In this document: in pieces, positions 1-11,851 of the stretch
Layout of the letters: each line of letters begins with the position of its first letter
Numbering within the stretch: the first letter of the stretch is position 1
Origin: Silene latifolia
Lineage: Eukaryota; Streptophyta; Magnoliopsida; Caryophyllales; Caryophyllaceae
DNA length: 64,000 nt
Direction: 5' to 3'
Assembly: GCF_048544455.1 (NCBI RefSeq)
Contig: NC_133534.1
Coordinates: 36,642,217 to 36,706,216 of the forward strand
The notes under the pieces: model-generated
The model's input: the letters and a program-made list of their open reading frames with translations, nothing else
The model's database searches: none
What the model was told of the DNA's origin: nothing
Made by a program: the position numbers and the translations under genes

Positions 1-3000
1 GTTCTTATGGTATATGCGTATCCTGTATTCAAAGGAAGATGTCTCGTGCCTTTTTGGTTGAAAAGGAGATCGAGGTTGTAAATCATTGATCCAAAATAGG
101 TTGATCATTTTCTTTTACCAACGATTTAAGTTAACGCTAATGTGTTCGCTTAATAAGGTAAATAGAGAAATCTTTGAAGAAGTTCAAAGAGTTCAAGGAA
201 TCACGATTTAGTCGTGATGGGATTATCAAATTGAAGACTTTGATATAAGCCAAATGAAAGGTGATATAGTATCACAAGTTAATCTCTCTTAGCACGCATT
301 ATGGGATAATGTGTGGTTGGATAAAGAAATCAAACACTATTCGATATGGTTTGGACTTCAATCAAGTTACTTTGAGTTACTTGATCCTTTTGGGGATTTT
401 ATCATTTTGTCTAAATTATTTTCCACTAAATCTAAAACGAATCATATGAGATATGAAATGGTAGAGTACCATGTTTGTAAGTTGACCAATGCTCATTTTT
501 CCTTACTATAATAACGAGTACAACGGAATTGTGGCTCGTGAAACTGTCTTTCTAGAATACAAGTATATTTCTAGAAGACAGAGTGTGAGAAATTATTCAA
601 GAGCCACAAAAGAATTGTATGTCGCAAGAAACTGGTCTTTCTTGGCTACATGAGACGTTTGTACGTTTTTGAATAATTGTTGTTTCTTCAAAACCTTGGA
701 GGTTAAAGTCATCACTTGTTGAAGATGATGAATTCATGTTACTTTTAAGAAAGTAAAGAGCTTACAACTTACAAAGAAATTGTTTGATTCAAGTTGATTA
801 CTTCTGGAAAGTAATGAACAAATGACTTACAAGAGAGTGTTTAAGTCACAACTCAATACAAGGCTTAGAGCCATGAAAATCCGAAATAAATTCCAAGTGA
901 ATTGTTAGATATCAAAGCTTGATTGGTTGCAAAGGGCTTTGCACTAGTTGAAATGCTTAAATCTATTTGGATCTTCTTAGGGATTGTGTTTCATTATAAT
1001 GATATACATATAGCAAGTGAATCTAAAACCCACTTCTTCAATTAGAAGGAATGTATTCAATACATGTCTTGAGTTTTGTAGATTCTTGCAATCCTAAGAT
1101 AATGTGAAACTTAAGAGAGAGTCTTAAGTAGGACATCAATGAGTTGGAATCAATGTTTTGATCATGTTATAAAACTTTTCTCGATAAGTCGAGAAGTTGT
1201 GTTTATACATAGAGTTTAGTGGAGTTACGGTAATTTTAATTAGTCTAATATGTGGATGACATATTGATCATTGAGAATGATTTAAGACTTTTGGAGTAAT
1301 ATAATACATCTTTAATATCCGGTTTTATGGAGATAAATCCACGTGATATTAGCGTCAAATAAGAAGTCTTATGTTGATAAGATTCATGACTAATTCAATC
1401 GAGTTGAATGTATTTGATTGATTCCATTTGCTTCCGCTGCCGAATCAATTAAATAGGAAATGATGTATAACACTTCATATACTTTGAGTATGATGAATTG
1501 TTCAAATCGAATTTAAGTAATAGTTACCAAGTAAGCCATAAAGATTACCCTTAAGTGCTTGCAGAAGCATTAAGGATGTAATGCAAAGTGTTTTTGATGC
1601 AATTTTGTGTAACAAGGGTGTTACACAAATCACAATTGACAATTTAGATTGCGCATGGTTTCCGACAAAACCATAATCAAAACACATTAGGATGGTTAAG
1701 ATACCATTGTGGCTATGTTATTTAAGAAATGGATTTGCTAGAATCGTTCTAGGCAATAAAGAACAATGAGAAATATTTACAACAAAAATTGAGTACACTT
1801 GCAATCATGGGATGTGCAAGAAGGATGAGTCTTGCACACTGTGAAAACAGTGGGAGCTATTCTAAGGCTAGAGGGCCTATGTCTAGATTGGATCTAGACA
1901 CGTACTCAGAAAGTTTTGTAATGCAAATATATACATTACAAAGGAAAACGAATATGTAGTAAGGTTGAGTTAGGTACAAGAAGTTGATAAAACCTACTAA
2001 CCAAAGCCTTTTCATAGGCTTAACATGATGAGTCATGTCATTTCAATTGGATTGAGATTAATAACTACATACAAGATCATATTAGATTATAGAATATGAA
2101 ATAGTAATCAGGTATTGACTATTCATATGTGATAATCATATTTGTCGTTTGAGTTTTTAAAATCTGAAAACTACTTTTATACCTTGTTACATCCAAACGG
2201 GTTGTAGAGACAATATTGAACCCCGTTAAAGTGAACCCGGATTAACATGGTATTCGCCCATAGTCACTTGTATGAGGTGACGTCTCGAAGTGACTAGAGT
2301 GTGATGCGATTGATGGCAAGTTCAAGTGCCATAGAGTCATGTGAGATGACTAGTCGATCACATAGGCAGACTGTTAGGAACACTTTGTTGGACAGTGACC
2401 GCTTATAGAGTTCTGGCAAATTTATATAGCCTGGTCGTGGCGAGAGCTACTATAGTATTCTAATGAGTCGATTCTTTTGATCAAAGACTGTTCGCCTAAG
2501 ATGGCACAGTTTCAGATTAGCTTTGATTTATGTTACTACGACCTTCGTAAATGGGTCAAATGGGCATATTTTGGGTTATGATGGTTGTGGCTAGTCAAAG
2601 GGAATAAGTGCGATAGGAATTTTCCACCTCCTTGTCAGGGTTAAAACAATATCTCAGGGCCACTCGAGGAGTAATGAACTGGAAATGCATGGCCACGCTC
2701 GGAAGGTATCTATGGTAGATAATTCCGGTCAATCAGTTATTCTCCAGATCGAGGAAACCACTCTCGATATGATCACTTGCAAGTACGACCCGAAAGACAC
2801 CTTGCATTGAGTGGGAGATAGTAATAGGACAAGAGAATTGGTGACACACACTTGTCGAGGACAAGTGGGAGATTGTTGGATTATGTGTCCTCCGACAATA
2901 ATGCGATCACAATTGTCGATCATATTGATCACATATTTAAATCTCATAATAAGAATACGGAAGGGATGATACATTACATATATAGTCAACTGGTCCACAC

Positions 3001-3332
3001 ATATCGGTAATGATTGGCTGGCTAGAGTTTGACATTCCGTCGTCTTGACGGTGGTGATCAGTTGATCCCTTGAGGTCACACCTAAAGGACGATTCCCTTA
3101 ATTGAAAAAGGGTTAATCAATTGTATGTCGATACAGATTAATTAATTCCTTAAAATTGAACAAACTATTGTCATAAGAGAGAAAATGACATCTCATTATA
3201 ATGTGATTAAATAAGATTTTATTTAGTAATTTAAGAAGTTATATTACTAAAATTAATCGGTGTTTGCGAAACACGCAAGATGAGAATGATAAGTTAGTTA
3301 TAATTACAAGATGTTGTGAATTATACTAACTA

Positions 3333-5909
3333 CTTCCTCCGTACCAGACCAAAGGTAACACTTGCTATAAACGGACGTACCACACCAAAGGTAACATTCC
3401 TTATTTGGCCCACAACATTACCAAGTTATCCTTATACCCATTTGATATTTACACAATATGCCATTACATATGTAACGCCCCGTAAATTTCGGACCGTTAA
3501 TATATTTCGGTATTTCGGTATATATGCTTAATTTTTGTGTTTTTATTGTTTAATTAGGTGAAGATTTGGAGGACGAGTTCGGGGACTCGTATATTATAGA
3601 AGATAGCGGCTAGTTGTTGTTAGGGTTTCGGTTTTGAGGTGCTAATTGCTCTTTTTTCTAGCTTAAGGTAACATATTTCGAGTTACTCGACGAAAGATCG
3701 TCACAATTTTTGATTTTTGTATGTTTGGTGATTTTTGTTTGAATAAGTAGTTTTCACATGTAAAATTTGTTGCATGCATGTTAATTTGTGCCTTTTGCTA
3801 GTTTAAATTATCAAAGTTGAATTGGGGACGATTAATTAATGTTCAGACGGTCTTTTATTATATAAAAATGGAAAGAAATGATGGTGTAGGGGGGGCAAAA
3901 GCCCCAGCAGCCCGGCAGCAGCCGTGGCGAGGCCCACGGATGGCCCGGTCGGTCATTTGCTTGTTTCGCGGTTTTCCATGCTTTGTCCGTCATTTTAGGT
4001 TCATCAAGGATATAATTAGAATGAGTATACATGGTTAAACTTGTTAACGGAATCATAAAAGTAGCTAAAAGTTATGCTAATGGTAGAAAAATTATGTTAT
4101 ATTGACAATTACCACATGTTAGGATAATTTACAAAATGAAATGGTAATTAATAGGCTCAAAAATGAATTGTTATAGTGATAATTGTAATGTTTTGTTGAT
4201 TGTAAAAAAACCGAGCCTTAGTCCCTTTGATCGATGCGATGTCGATTAATTGAGTGATTGGTCACCGCAATTTGACCGCACTGCCGCAGGTGGGGTTGCG
4301 GGTAAAAATTCGGTTGAATGATTTAGATAATCGGCCTTTTTCTTGTTTTAGGCCATTTATCAAGCTTTTGTTTACATGTATAGCTTATTGAATTTAATAG
4401 TGACTTGTATTGTAGAAATGGCCCTAGTTTCCCCTGAAGCCTTTAATATGGTTACTATTGTTAGAATTAGAAATTAGTATTGAATACTTATTGAGGATTC
4501 TGTTGGGATTGTATGCTGTAAATAGACATTATAAGCCTTTCACATGATAGAATGCTAGAATTTATATTGATATGTAGGACTTTTTGCCCTCTTAAGGTTA
4601 AGTGGGTGTCTTACTTGACTTGTGTGGTGAGTCATGTGTGGTGTGGGCTAAAATATTCAAGCTGGGACTAGCTGGGACTAGGTCCTAGGTGAGTATTTCG
4701 GCCTCCATCATAGATAGGTCTTTATAGTCTTTGACGAGTATATGTTCACTGCTTGATAGCCTTTGTGTTCCTGACTAGTGGATGTTTATCCAAGTTGGGG
4801 CATGACCTCAGGTACTTATTTTGATAGTATGGGGTCAGCTTAAGTACTAGCCAACCCTTCGGTGGTGTCCTTAGGGTACTCACTTCACTTTGTTTTAAAA
4901 AAAAGTTGTGGGTCTTGGGTGCGGTGGTGTGTATCCGCATGTCTAGGTCTGCGCAGATTTTAGGCTAGGGTTGTGTTGTCTCTTGGCCATGTTTTCTTAA
5001 TAGTAACCGCTGAGCCAAGATACCGGTTCGATGACCTTCCCTACCTCGTGATATAGACTCGAGTTACAAAGTGACTATTGACGGTACTAAGAACTTATGC
5101 CTGTCTTTGATATATTGCCCTTTCTTGTTTGATGATTCTATGAATCATAGAAGGTGAGATGCAAGCCGGCTATGGTTGATAGAGTTTGGATTACAATTTG
5201 CTAAATGTTTCACATGTTAGTTTAGTTTGGTCAGTTTAGGGCTCATACGTTAGAATAATTGATAATTGAATTCTTTATCATCTTGTTTACATGTTTTATT
5301 ACATGTTACATAAATTTTGACAATTCGTGGCTGGGAGGACTCGAAGTTACTCCCCACTGAATTGTGGCTTTCGTGTTTGTATAAAATGCGATTGACAGGT
5401 TGTTGATGCTTAGTTGGGGTCACAGACGGGCTAGTGAGCAAGGAACCTTGGACCTAGTTTTGGCTATTTTATTAGTAAACCTTTTACACTTTTGGTTTGT
5501 ATATAATTTGAAGGGACATATGTCTCCCTTTCTATTTTTGGTTTGTATCACTATATTTCCGCGTCTTAAGTTATGTATGTAAATTAGTTTATCAGTTGTT
5601 GCAGGGTTTTTGACACTCTTCTTGAGTTGGAATTGGTTGTGAATGGTTTAGTTAGAAATTTTTTTGAAATTGCAGGTTTTTGGACTAGTTGAACCATTTA
5701 CAAACATATCCTACCAGTTTTTCTGTAGAATTTACGTATATAATTAAGGCTAGATTTAAGGGTGTCACAACATACCCCACCTATCAACCCACAAATAAAC
5801 CCACAATTACATACCTCACCTATTTTTTCCCTCTTTACCCTTACTTTTTCCAACTTTTCTTAAATACTTCATTTTTCCTTACGTTACCTTTGGTGTGGTA
5901 CGGAGGGAG
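3333..5909. mobile_element. Stowaway-like MITE split by a solo LTR
   Basis: The terminal inverted repeats are CTTCCTCCGTACCAGACC on the left and, read on the minus strand, CTCCCTCCGTACCACACC on the right. Both continue with AAAGGTAAC, and both are flanked by TA (3331-3332 and 5910-5911). CTCCCTCC ends with a TA target duplication are typical of Stowaway (Tc1/mariner) MITEs. Without the nested LTR at 3471-5769 the element would be about 275 bp. It has no coding capacity. Confidence 0.8.
3471..5769. mobile_element. Solo LTR, gypsy-like
   Basis: A 2299-bp segment starts TGTAACGCCCCG and ends GGTGTCACA. It is flanked by an exact 5-bp target duplication ACATA (3466-3470 and 5770-5774). TGTAAC(A/G)CCCC starts are common among plant gypsy LTRs. 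There is no internal coding region or second LTR, so this looks like a single LTR left after recombination between the two LTRs. Orientation is not decided. Confidence 0.8.
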
Positions 5910-6748
5910 TAGTATTTAAATGACCATTTTATGTGAAAGTAATTTTGAATTACTAGTCAATTTGTTAAATGTGATTTATTTAATTTGTAAATGATATTTA
6001 ATTTGTTAAATATGCATTTTAAATTAAAACATGACATAAGACATGTCACATGACATACAATTGTACAATGGACAAAAATAAAATGGACTCCATATTACAC
6101 AATGATAAACCGAAAATTGGTGGGAAATGTTAAGAGTTTTGTCTTATTCATTTGTCTATGACACTTGATAGTGACATGACTATGGACAAAGGCTTACACA
6201 ATTGTCTTGTGAAGACAAAAAGGAAAAAGGAGAAGGTCCTAAAGGACCCCCTACCCACCGGTTTTGAGAATACAATTGAGAGAGATTTTTCTCAATTTTT
6301 CCATTCTCTTATGTTTTATGAAAAACAAAACATTCTCTCTCTTGTTCTTCATAAAAATCATTTTTATGAATCTAATTTGTACAAATCAATCACTAATAAT
6401 ACTAGTAGTAGTGTATGAGTATTAGTAATCGATTTTAAGGTAAACCACATTACAAATATCTAGTACATGTTAGTTTGTGGGATTTTGGGATAGTCTTGGG
6501 TGCTACTTATTGGAGGGCTTCTATTTTGAAGTCATGGATGATCATCCCATGTATTTTCTAGCTCAAGAACAAATGAAGGTAGGAGACCTTCATTTGTGCC
6601 CATTTGACCGAATTTTTCATGGTAAGAAAACGATTTTCTTATCACTTCTTATTTAGTTTGCATGCATAAGATCAATAATTTATTTTATGACTAAATATAT
6701 TGATTCATATATGAATATGTAAATTAATGAGATTAATAATTTCCAACA

Positions 6749-7292
6749 CAGACCTGCTGCCGAACTTAGGCTTCTGAAGGAACTTCGGGGACAAGATCTG
6801 CTGCCGGACTCTGGGACCAGATCTGTTGCAGGTCTCTGATGCGGGACTTCTGGAGGAACTCTGGAAGCTGATCTACTGCTGGCTTCCGGGGAGGGTCCCA
6901 GGAAGCAGATCTACGGCTGACTTCTGGAGTAACTCTGGACGCAGATCTGCTGCTGGCTTCTAGCGGAGGATTCCAGGAAGCTCTAACTTCTGGCGGAGGA
7001 TCCCAGGAAGCAGATCTGCTGCTGGCTTCCGAGAAGGGTCCCAGAAAGTGCTGACTTCTGGCGGAGGATCCCAGGAAGCGGATCTGCTGCTGGCTTCTAG
7101 GAAGGATCTCTGGAAGCAGATCTGCTGCTGGCTTTCGGGGAGGGTCCCAGGAAGCAGATCTATTGATGGCTTTCAGATGACTTCATGGATAGTGAGGAGA
7201 TCTTGCTTGCTAGGAGACATGGCACCGATTACTGACTTGATGACAACTTGACTATAGAGATCGATCACCATGCCCCACGGTGGGCGCCAAAC
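6749..7292 (-). mobile_element. Leader/internal remnant of a gypsy-type element
   Basis: Read on the minus strand, the segment starts beside the LTR at 7293 with a primer-binding-site-like sequence (TTGGCGCCCACCGTGGGGC, about 7272-7290), a form common in plant gypsy elements. It continues through a repeat-rich leader and stops abruptly at the Copia LTR end (6748). No gag or pol domain is recognisable. The element is broken and old. Confidence 0.6.
6775..7180. repeat. Degenerate minisatellite, about 39-bp unit
   Basis: About ten imperfect copies of a GC-rich unit are visible. The unit contains AGATCTGCTGCTGGCTTC followed by a GGAGG(A/G)TCCCAGGAAGC block, and BglII-like AGATCT sites recur along the tract. 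The copies vary in length and order. The array lies in the leader of the gypsy-type remnant, between its primer-binding site and the Copia insertion. Confidence 0.7.
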
Positions 7293-8228
7293 TGTTTTGG
7301 TAAATTTCTACCAATTTAGGGTTAAAGTGACCGCCCTTTTTAGCCTCGTATAGGGGGGTTAAATTATATGATATTTGTGATGGAATATGTATGTAATTAA
7401 GACGGAGTAACGATGTAAGTAAAGTAAAGGACGAAATAAGGAAATAATGACATAAGAGTTTTTGGTGACGCGGAAAACCCGATGTGGGAAACAACCGCAG
7501 GGGGAGTCGGAATCCCACCAATATTCCACTATCTGATAATCGGAGTACAGATGTAATATACAATGGACCCAAACCTGATGACGAATGATCTGGCTGGCAC
7601 GTAATCGGGACAGACGATATACTAACAGGACGTGAAGGGCAATTTTGTGGGTTCATAGTGGTGTACGTAGGATTTGCAGCATGGCTTTAATGGTGTAGTG
7701 ACCATGTGATGATTACATAATGATGGTGGTAATTATGTGGGTTAATCATTGGGTAATGATGAGGTGATGGCTTAGGATTTATACGTTGCCATGATATGAA
7801 GATGCTGTTACTTGGTTGCTTGTTTTCCCTCTGTTATATGCCGTTGTATATGTTCTTGTGTGGATGAATATGGATCCCTTCTCTTGTTTGTCTTCCTTGT
7901 ATTTACACTAGTGGGTTTATTAGGGCTCTCCATTTAATTGTCTTGTTCCTCAAGGTAGAGTTTGGTAACAACTTGGACTTTCCTTATTCAGAATATGGCA
8001 ATAATTAGGATTTCCTTGTCTTACCCGAGATCTTATTATTATCTTAGTCCAAGCCGAACTCTCCTTCACCTGCTGTCCTTCTTCGGATTATCCTGCTTCC
8101 ATGCCTGCCTCCCTGGCTCGGTCCATGGGCCCGACTCCCCAAGTATGTCATGGGTCCATTGCTCATTAATAACCCACTTATCTCGTGCCACGTAGCCCAG
8201 ACAAAATACGGTAATTTTGGCCCTAACA
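7293..8228 (-). repeat. LTR of a gypsy-type element
   Basis: A 936-bp segment with TG...CA ends on either strand (TGTTTTGG at 7293, CCTAACA ending at 8228). The primer-binding-site-like GGCGCC sequence just below 7293 shows that the element reads right to left, so this is its 5' LTR. The partner LTR is not in the window. Confidence 0.65.
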
Positions 8229-8521
8229 CACAATACCTCCGTCTTAATCACTAGACTAAAACATATTCGGTTAACGAGTGCTCATTTGAAAACCCGCTAA
8301 CACCACCAAACTATCTTATAAAGAAAACAGAAATTATAATTAATGATTTCATGTTCTATAATATTTACCAAAGGTAATTATTTGGTTTTGTCCGAAAGAA
8401 AGTCACTGAATAGGCAAGACCGGAAAAAGTAAGCGAGTGTAACCGTGTAAGCATGGCGAGTATAGACAAGTCAAGGTGGTTTATAGTTATCCTTCGTAGC
8501 TTTATTTAGTTCATTTATTAA
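8229..8521. other. Intergenic, no feature seen
   Basis: Unique-looking AT-rich DNA between the gypsy LTR and the Helitron. I see no gene or repeat in it. Confidence 0.5.
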
Positions 8522-9075
8522 CTAGTATAGAACCTGTGCAATGCACGTACATTATTTATAGAATTTTATTTATTTTTCTTGTTTCTAGTTATTTATTGTA
8601 TTTTGATTAGAGAAATAAAATTTAAATTGTAAGAAATAATGAAATGAGTATTTTTCTGAAAGTTTTTTTTTTTTTTTTACCGAGAAATTAATGATGTTAA
8701 TTTCCAAATATTTACTACTAACATATTTTTTAGTCGTAACTTTTTATCATACGAGTCAATGAATTTTTAACAAATATTTACTAACAACATATTTTTTTAG
8801 AGCAACTTTTTATCATAAAAACTAAAAAGTCAATGAATTTTTCTCATAAAATTCTTTAAAAAAACTGAATTTTTTTATAATAAAAAGATCGGAGATAAAT
8901 TTGTGTATAATATGAAATACTGAATGTTATAAAGATTTAAATACAAAAGATTATGTCAATTTATAACTTATCATGTCCATACCTATATATGCAAGAAATA
9001 TCAAAAAATATTTTAGAAAAAAGGTTTTAGGCAGGAAAATTTTGAGCTTCGTCTATTCATTTAGTAAATAGGGGA
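8522..9075 (-). mobile_element. Small non-autonomous Helitron
   Basis: Read on the minus strand, the element starts TCCCCTATTTACTAAATG (5' TC) at 9075. It ends with a short GTGC-loop-GCAC palindrome followed by CTAG at 8522-8525. The flanking bases fit insertion between A and T. At 554 bp it has no coding capacity. Its 5' end matches the larger Helitron at 53378-56905, so both belong to one family. The 3' hairpin is weak, which limits certainty. Confidence 0.65.
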
Positions 9076-9195
9076 TGCCTATTTTAGAATTCTTAGTTAA
9101 TTTTCAAGGCATAGTTTATTTCAAATAATCTTGTACTCTATGTATGATAATAATACTATTCCTTCCATTTTGCTTATTTATTTACCTTTATTTTT

Positions 9196-9635
9196 GGGAA
9201 AAATGCACGCGGTGCCCTTCAACTTTGATGTTTTGCCCGAAATACCCAATTTTTTTATCCAGAGAATTTTAAGAGGCTATAACTCGTGTTTACGAGCTCA
9301 GAAAGTGACTATTTTTTTTTCAAATTGATTATCTTTTCGAGATCTATGACTTGAAAAAAAAAATTCGAGTTTGGAATTCGTGAGCAAGAGATATGGTCAC
9401 TCAAAGTTCGTTCGGTAAAAAAAACTTTGACGTACAAAATCTCCTAGTCACGGGATCCAAATACGGTAATTTTTTTTTCAAATCGTAGTTCTCGGAAAGA
9501 TAATTGATTTGAAAAAAAAATTATCATTTTCTGAACTCGTAGACACGAGTTATAGCCTCTTAAAGTTTTCCAAAACATAAAATTGGGTATTTCGGGCAAA
9601 AATCGAAACTTCAAGGGCACCACGTGCATTTTCCC
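9196..9635. mobile_element. MULE-type foldback MITE with 9-bp target duplication
   Basis: The 440-bp element is nearly one long inverted repeat. The left arm starts GGGAAAAATGCACGCGGTGC and the right arm is its mirror ending in TTTTCCC. The arms stay similar for about 200 bp each. The flanks are an exact 9-bp direct repeat TTTATTTTT (9187-9195 and 9636-9644), the size typical of Mutator-like elements. A transcript could fold into a long hairpin. It has no coding capacity. Confidence 0.85.
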
Positions 9636-9644
9636 TTTATTTTT

Positions 9645-10591
9645 TTACACAAAGACTAAAGAGAAATAGATGTACCACTTGTGGTCATAGTTAATGGATG
9701 CCAAATTGCCAATTGCCAAGTGTACAATAGTAAATAGGGTTGAAACAAAATTTCCGATACAAATTTTTTATCCGAATCCGATCTGAAAGATGAATATATG
9801 GATACCAGTGAAATTGGATATATGATCTGGTTTTTCCCGGTAAATTGAATCGGAGGTGGATTAAAAAAATTTAAAATTGGATATCCGAATATTATCTGAA
9901 ATTTTAAAAGCATTAATAAAAAGAAAAAAACGTAGGCAAATTGACAAAGTCAATGCTCAATATAAGAATTTTTCTATCTTGCGGATTTAAAAGCATTAAT
10001 AAATGCAAATTTTAAAAGCATTAATAAATTGAAAAAAACGTAGGCAATTTGACAAATCACAAAACAAAACTACACTGTTAAGACACGAACCTGAAACGTC
10101 ACTCTCTGAAACCCTCACAACTTTGCGGATTTTATAATAATAATTAATGCTTCTTTGATATTTGAGCGTTATCATGTAAACTTGGCAGTTTTAAAACTTA
10201 TAAATTATGCGATCGAGGTCGTTATCATATATAAAGTACACATATCTTCTTTTTAGTGGTGTGTAAAATGCCAAATGGACTGAATTGTTTTTGAGAGACA
10301 ATTTTTCTTTTTGTATATAAACCAGACTGGGATTTTGAAATCCGGATACCAGATTTTTGGATATCCGAATATTCAAATCCGGATCTGGAACAAAAACCCG
10401 AATGATTGTAAAACAATAGAAACTCGACCCGAACAAATAAATATTCTATGAAGTCCCGGCAGTAACATATTCGCAGTTTATCTGAATTCTCTCTTTCTCC
10501 ATCTCCAATATTCTATCTGCTATCTACAAAGACTCCCAGCAGTAAGCTTTCCTCTTTTTATCTTTAATTTGCTTTATTTCCTGCAAAAATT
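9645..10591. other. Upstream region of F-box gene 1
   Basis: AT-rich sequence with imperfect local duplications: an AAAAGCATTAATAAA block occurs three times between 9900 and 10035, and TGGATATCCGAATATT occurs near 9877 and 10360. The last 100 bp (CTCTTTCTCC, then CTTTCCTC before the ATG) is pyrimidine-rich like a 5' leader and matches the leaders of the other F-box copies. No clear TATA box was chosen. Confidence 0.5.
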
Positions 10592-11851
10592 ATGTGGAAT
10601 AATTTGCCTACTGAAATCACTAATAACATCTTACATAGATTGCCTGTGAAAACCCTAATTAAATGCACTATTCTGTCCAAATCATTCCTCTCTTTAATCA
10701 CCAGTCATGATTTTATCTCCACCCATATTGCACAATATGCCAATTCCCACTTGTTACTTCGTTATTTTACCAAAGACAAACAAGAAATTTACCGTTTTGA
10801 TGCTGACGATGACACTTTTTCCGGCTTCCAAACTCAAGGCTTGCTTGTCCCTTTCCTTAATTATCCCGATAAGTGCTTTACTGTGGCGGGTTGTGTAAAC
10901 GGTGTTCTTTGCTTAGTTAATGATTTTGGCATGGAAGGTACTCTTATTATACTTTGGAACCCTTCTATCAGGAAGTTTGTTCATGTTCCACGGCCTATAA
11001 TTGTAGTTCAAAGTTATGGTCCGTATCAGTCTGTTTGTGGCTTCGGGTTTGATCCTATTTCGGTTGATTACAAGGTTGTTCGACTCGTACAACTGGATAG
11101 TGGTGATGGGCCAAGCTCGGAAACGCAAGTTGAGGTCTATAGTCTGAAATCCGGGTGCTGGAGGGTTATCGGTGTCGGTCCTTGCTACTCAATTAAGCAG
11201 TGCAGCACCGGGTATACCCCTCATTTCATTAATGGCTCTGTTTATTGGCTTGGCACGCCTTATGCGTTTCCAAATTGTGAAACTGTGCTCCTCAAATTTG
11301 ATATGTCTACAGAGAGTTTCGAGACCATACAACTGCCTAGTATTTTACAAGACACCGGGTTAATATTTGGAGGGACCTCGGACTTTTTTATCAATGAGTA
11401 TAATGGAAATTTAACTTTGATTAAGCGGAACTACAATGGTGAAATTAAGACTTGTAGTGCATGGCTTATGAAAGAAGATGGGGTCGTTAAATCTTGGACG
11501 AAGATGTTTGATTTCAGTATTGCTAAGTTACATCCATGTGGCATGCCAAGGACTTTTGGTTTTAAAAAGAATGGGGAAGTTATCATGGTGAAGGGTGGTC
11601 ATGATATTTTTGCCCGACACGAAAGTGAGACTGTCATCGTTTCAACTGATCTAGTAACACACAGCATGACAACATTAAGCGACATACGTGTAGATTGTTT
11701 CTCATATTATTTGTCTACTTATGTAGAGACCATGGTATTGTTTAAGGAAGGAAAAGGAATTGAACAACAAACCACCCAGTTGGATTTGTTACAACTAAGA
11801 AAACATGATGATTTGATAGGGAAAAGAAACCCAGAGGAATGCATTACATAG
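10592..11851 (+). CDS. F-box protein with FBA domain (F-box 1)
   Basis: A 419-residue, intronless F-box protein, probably the substrate adaptor of an SCF ubiquitin ligase acting in cytosol or nucleus. An N-terminal F-box (residues about 2-45) contains LPTEITNNILHRLPVKT, which would bind SKP1/ASK. A type-1 F-box-associated domain (about 100-340) shows GVLCLVND, ILWNPSIRKF, DYKVVRL and VEVYSLKSGCWRVI. Length and layout fit the plant At3g06240/CPR1-like F-box family. The start is the first ATG, at the position used by the paralogs at 48653, 57813 and 63495. It is the only copy whose full-length frame with the long C-terminal tail (ending PEECIT) is unbroken. The target substrate is unknown. S-locus F-box proteins belong to the same broad class, but nothing here points to such a role. 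Confidence 0.9.
   Translation: MWNNLPTEITNNILHRLPVKTLIKCTILSKSFLSLITSHDFISTHIAQYANSHLLLRYFTKDKQEIYRFDADDDTFSGFQTQGLLVPFLNYPDKCFTVAGCVNGVLCLVNDFGMEGTLIILWNPSIRKFVHVPRPIIVVQSYGPYQSVCGFGFDPISVDYKVVRLVQLDSGDGPSSETQVEVYSLKSGCWRVIGVGPCYSIKQCSTGYTPHFINGSVYWLGTPYAFPNCETVLLKFDMSTESFETIQLPSILQDTGLIFGGTSDFFINEYNGNLTLIKRNYNGEIKTCSAWLMKEDGVVKSWTKMFDFSIAKLHPCGMPRTFGFKKNGEVIMVKGGHDIFARHESETVIVSTDLVTHSMTTLSDIRVDCFSYYLSTYVETMVLFKEGKGIEQQTTQLDLLQLRKHDDLIGKRNPEECIT

Larger units (their letters stand above)
1..6748 (+). mobile_element. Copia LTR retrotransposon, old, 3' half
   Basis: This is the right-hand part of a Ty1/Copia element; its 5' LTR and gag lie left of the window. Reverse-transcriptase traces are visible on the plus strand: an AKGF-like motif near 930-950 and a YVDDIL-like motif near 1250-1280. 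RNase H territory follows to about 2200. A purine-rich tract (AAGTGGGAGAT, 2863-2873) directly precedes the 3' LTR, which starts TGTTGGA and ends TCCAACA at 6748. The coding part is broken many times, so the element is old. Its LTR has itself been hit by later insertions (3333-5909). Confidence 0.8.
2874..6748 (+). repeat. 3' LTR of the old Copia element, expanded by nested insertions
   Basis: The ends TGTTGGA (2874) and TCCAACA (6742-6748) are inverted, as expected for an LTR. Removing the nested MITE and solo LTR (3331-5911) leaves an LTR of about 1.3 kb. The 5' partner is outside the window, so the boundary call rests on the polypurine tract and terminal dinucleotides only. Confidence 0.65.

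Noticed and set aside
10592-11851. S-locus F-box (self-incompatibility) role for the F-box cluster
   Set aside because: The proteins share only the general F-box plus FBA layout; no S-RNase gene or other S-locus mark is in the window.
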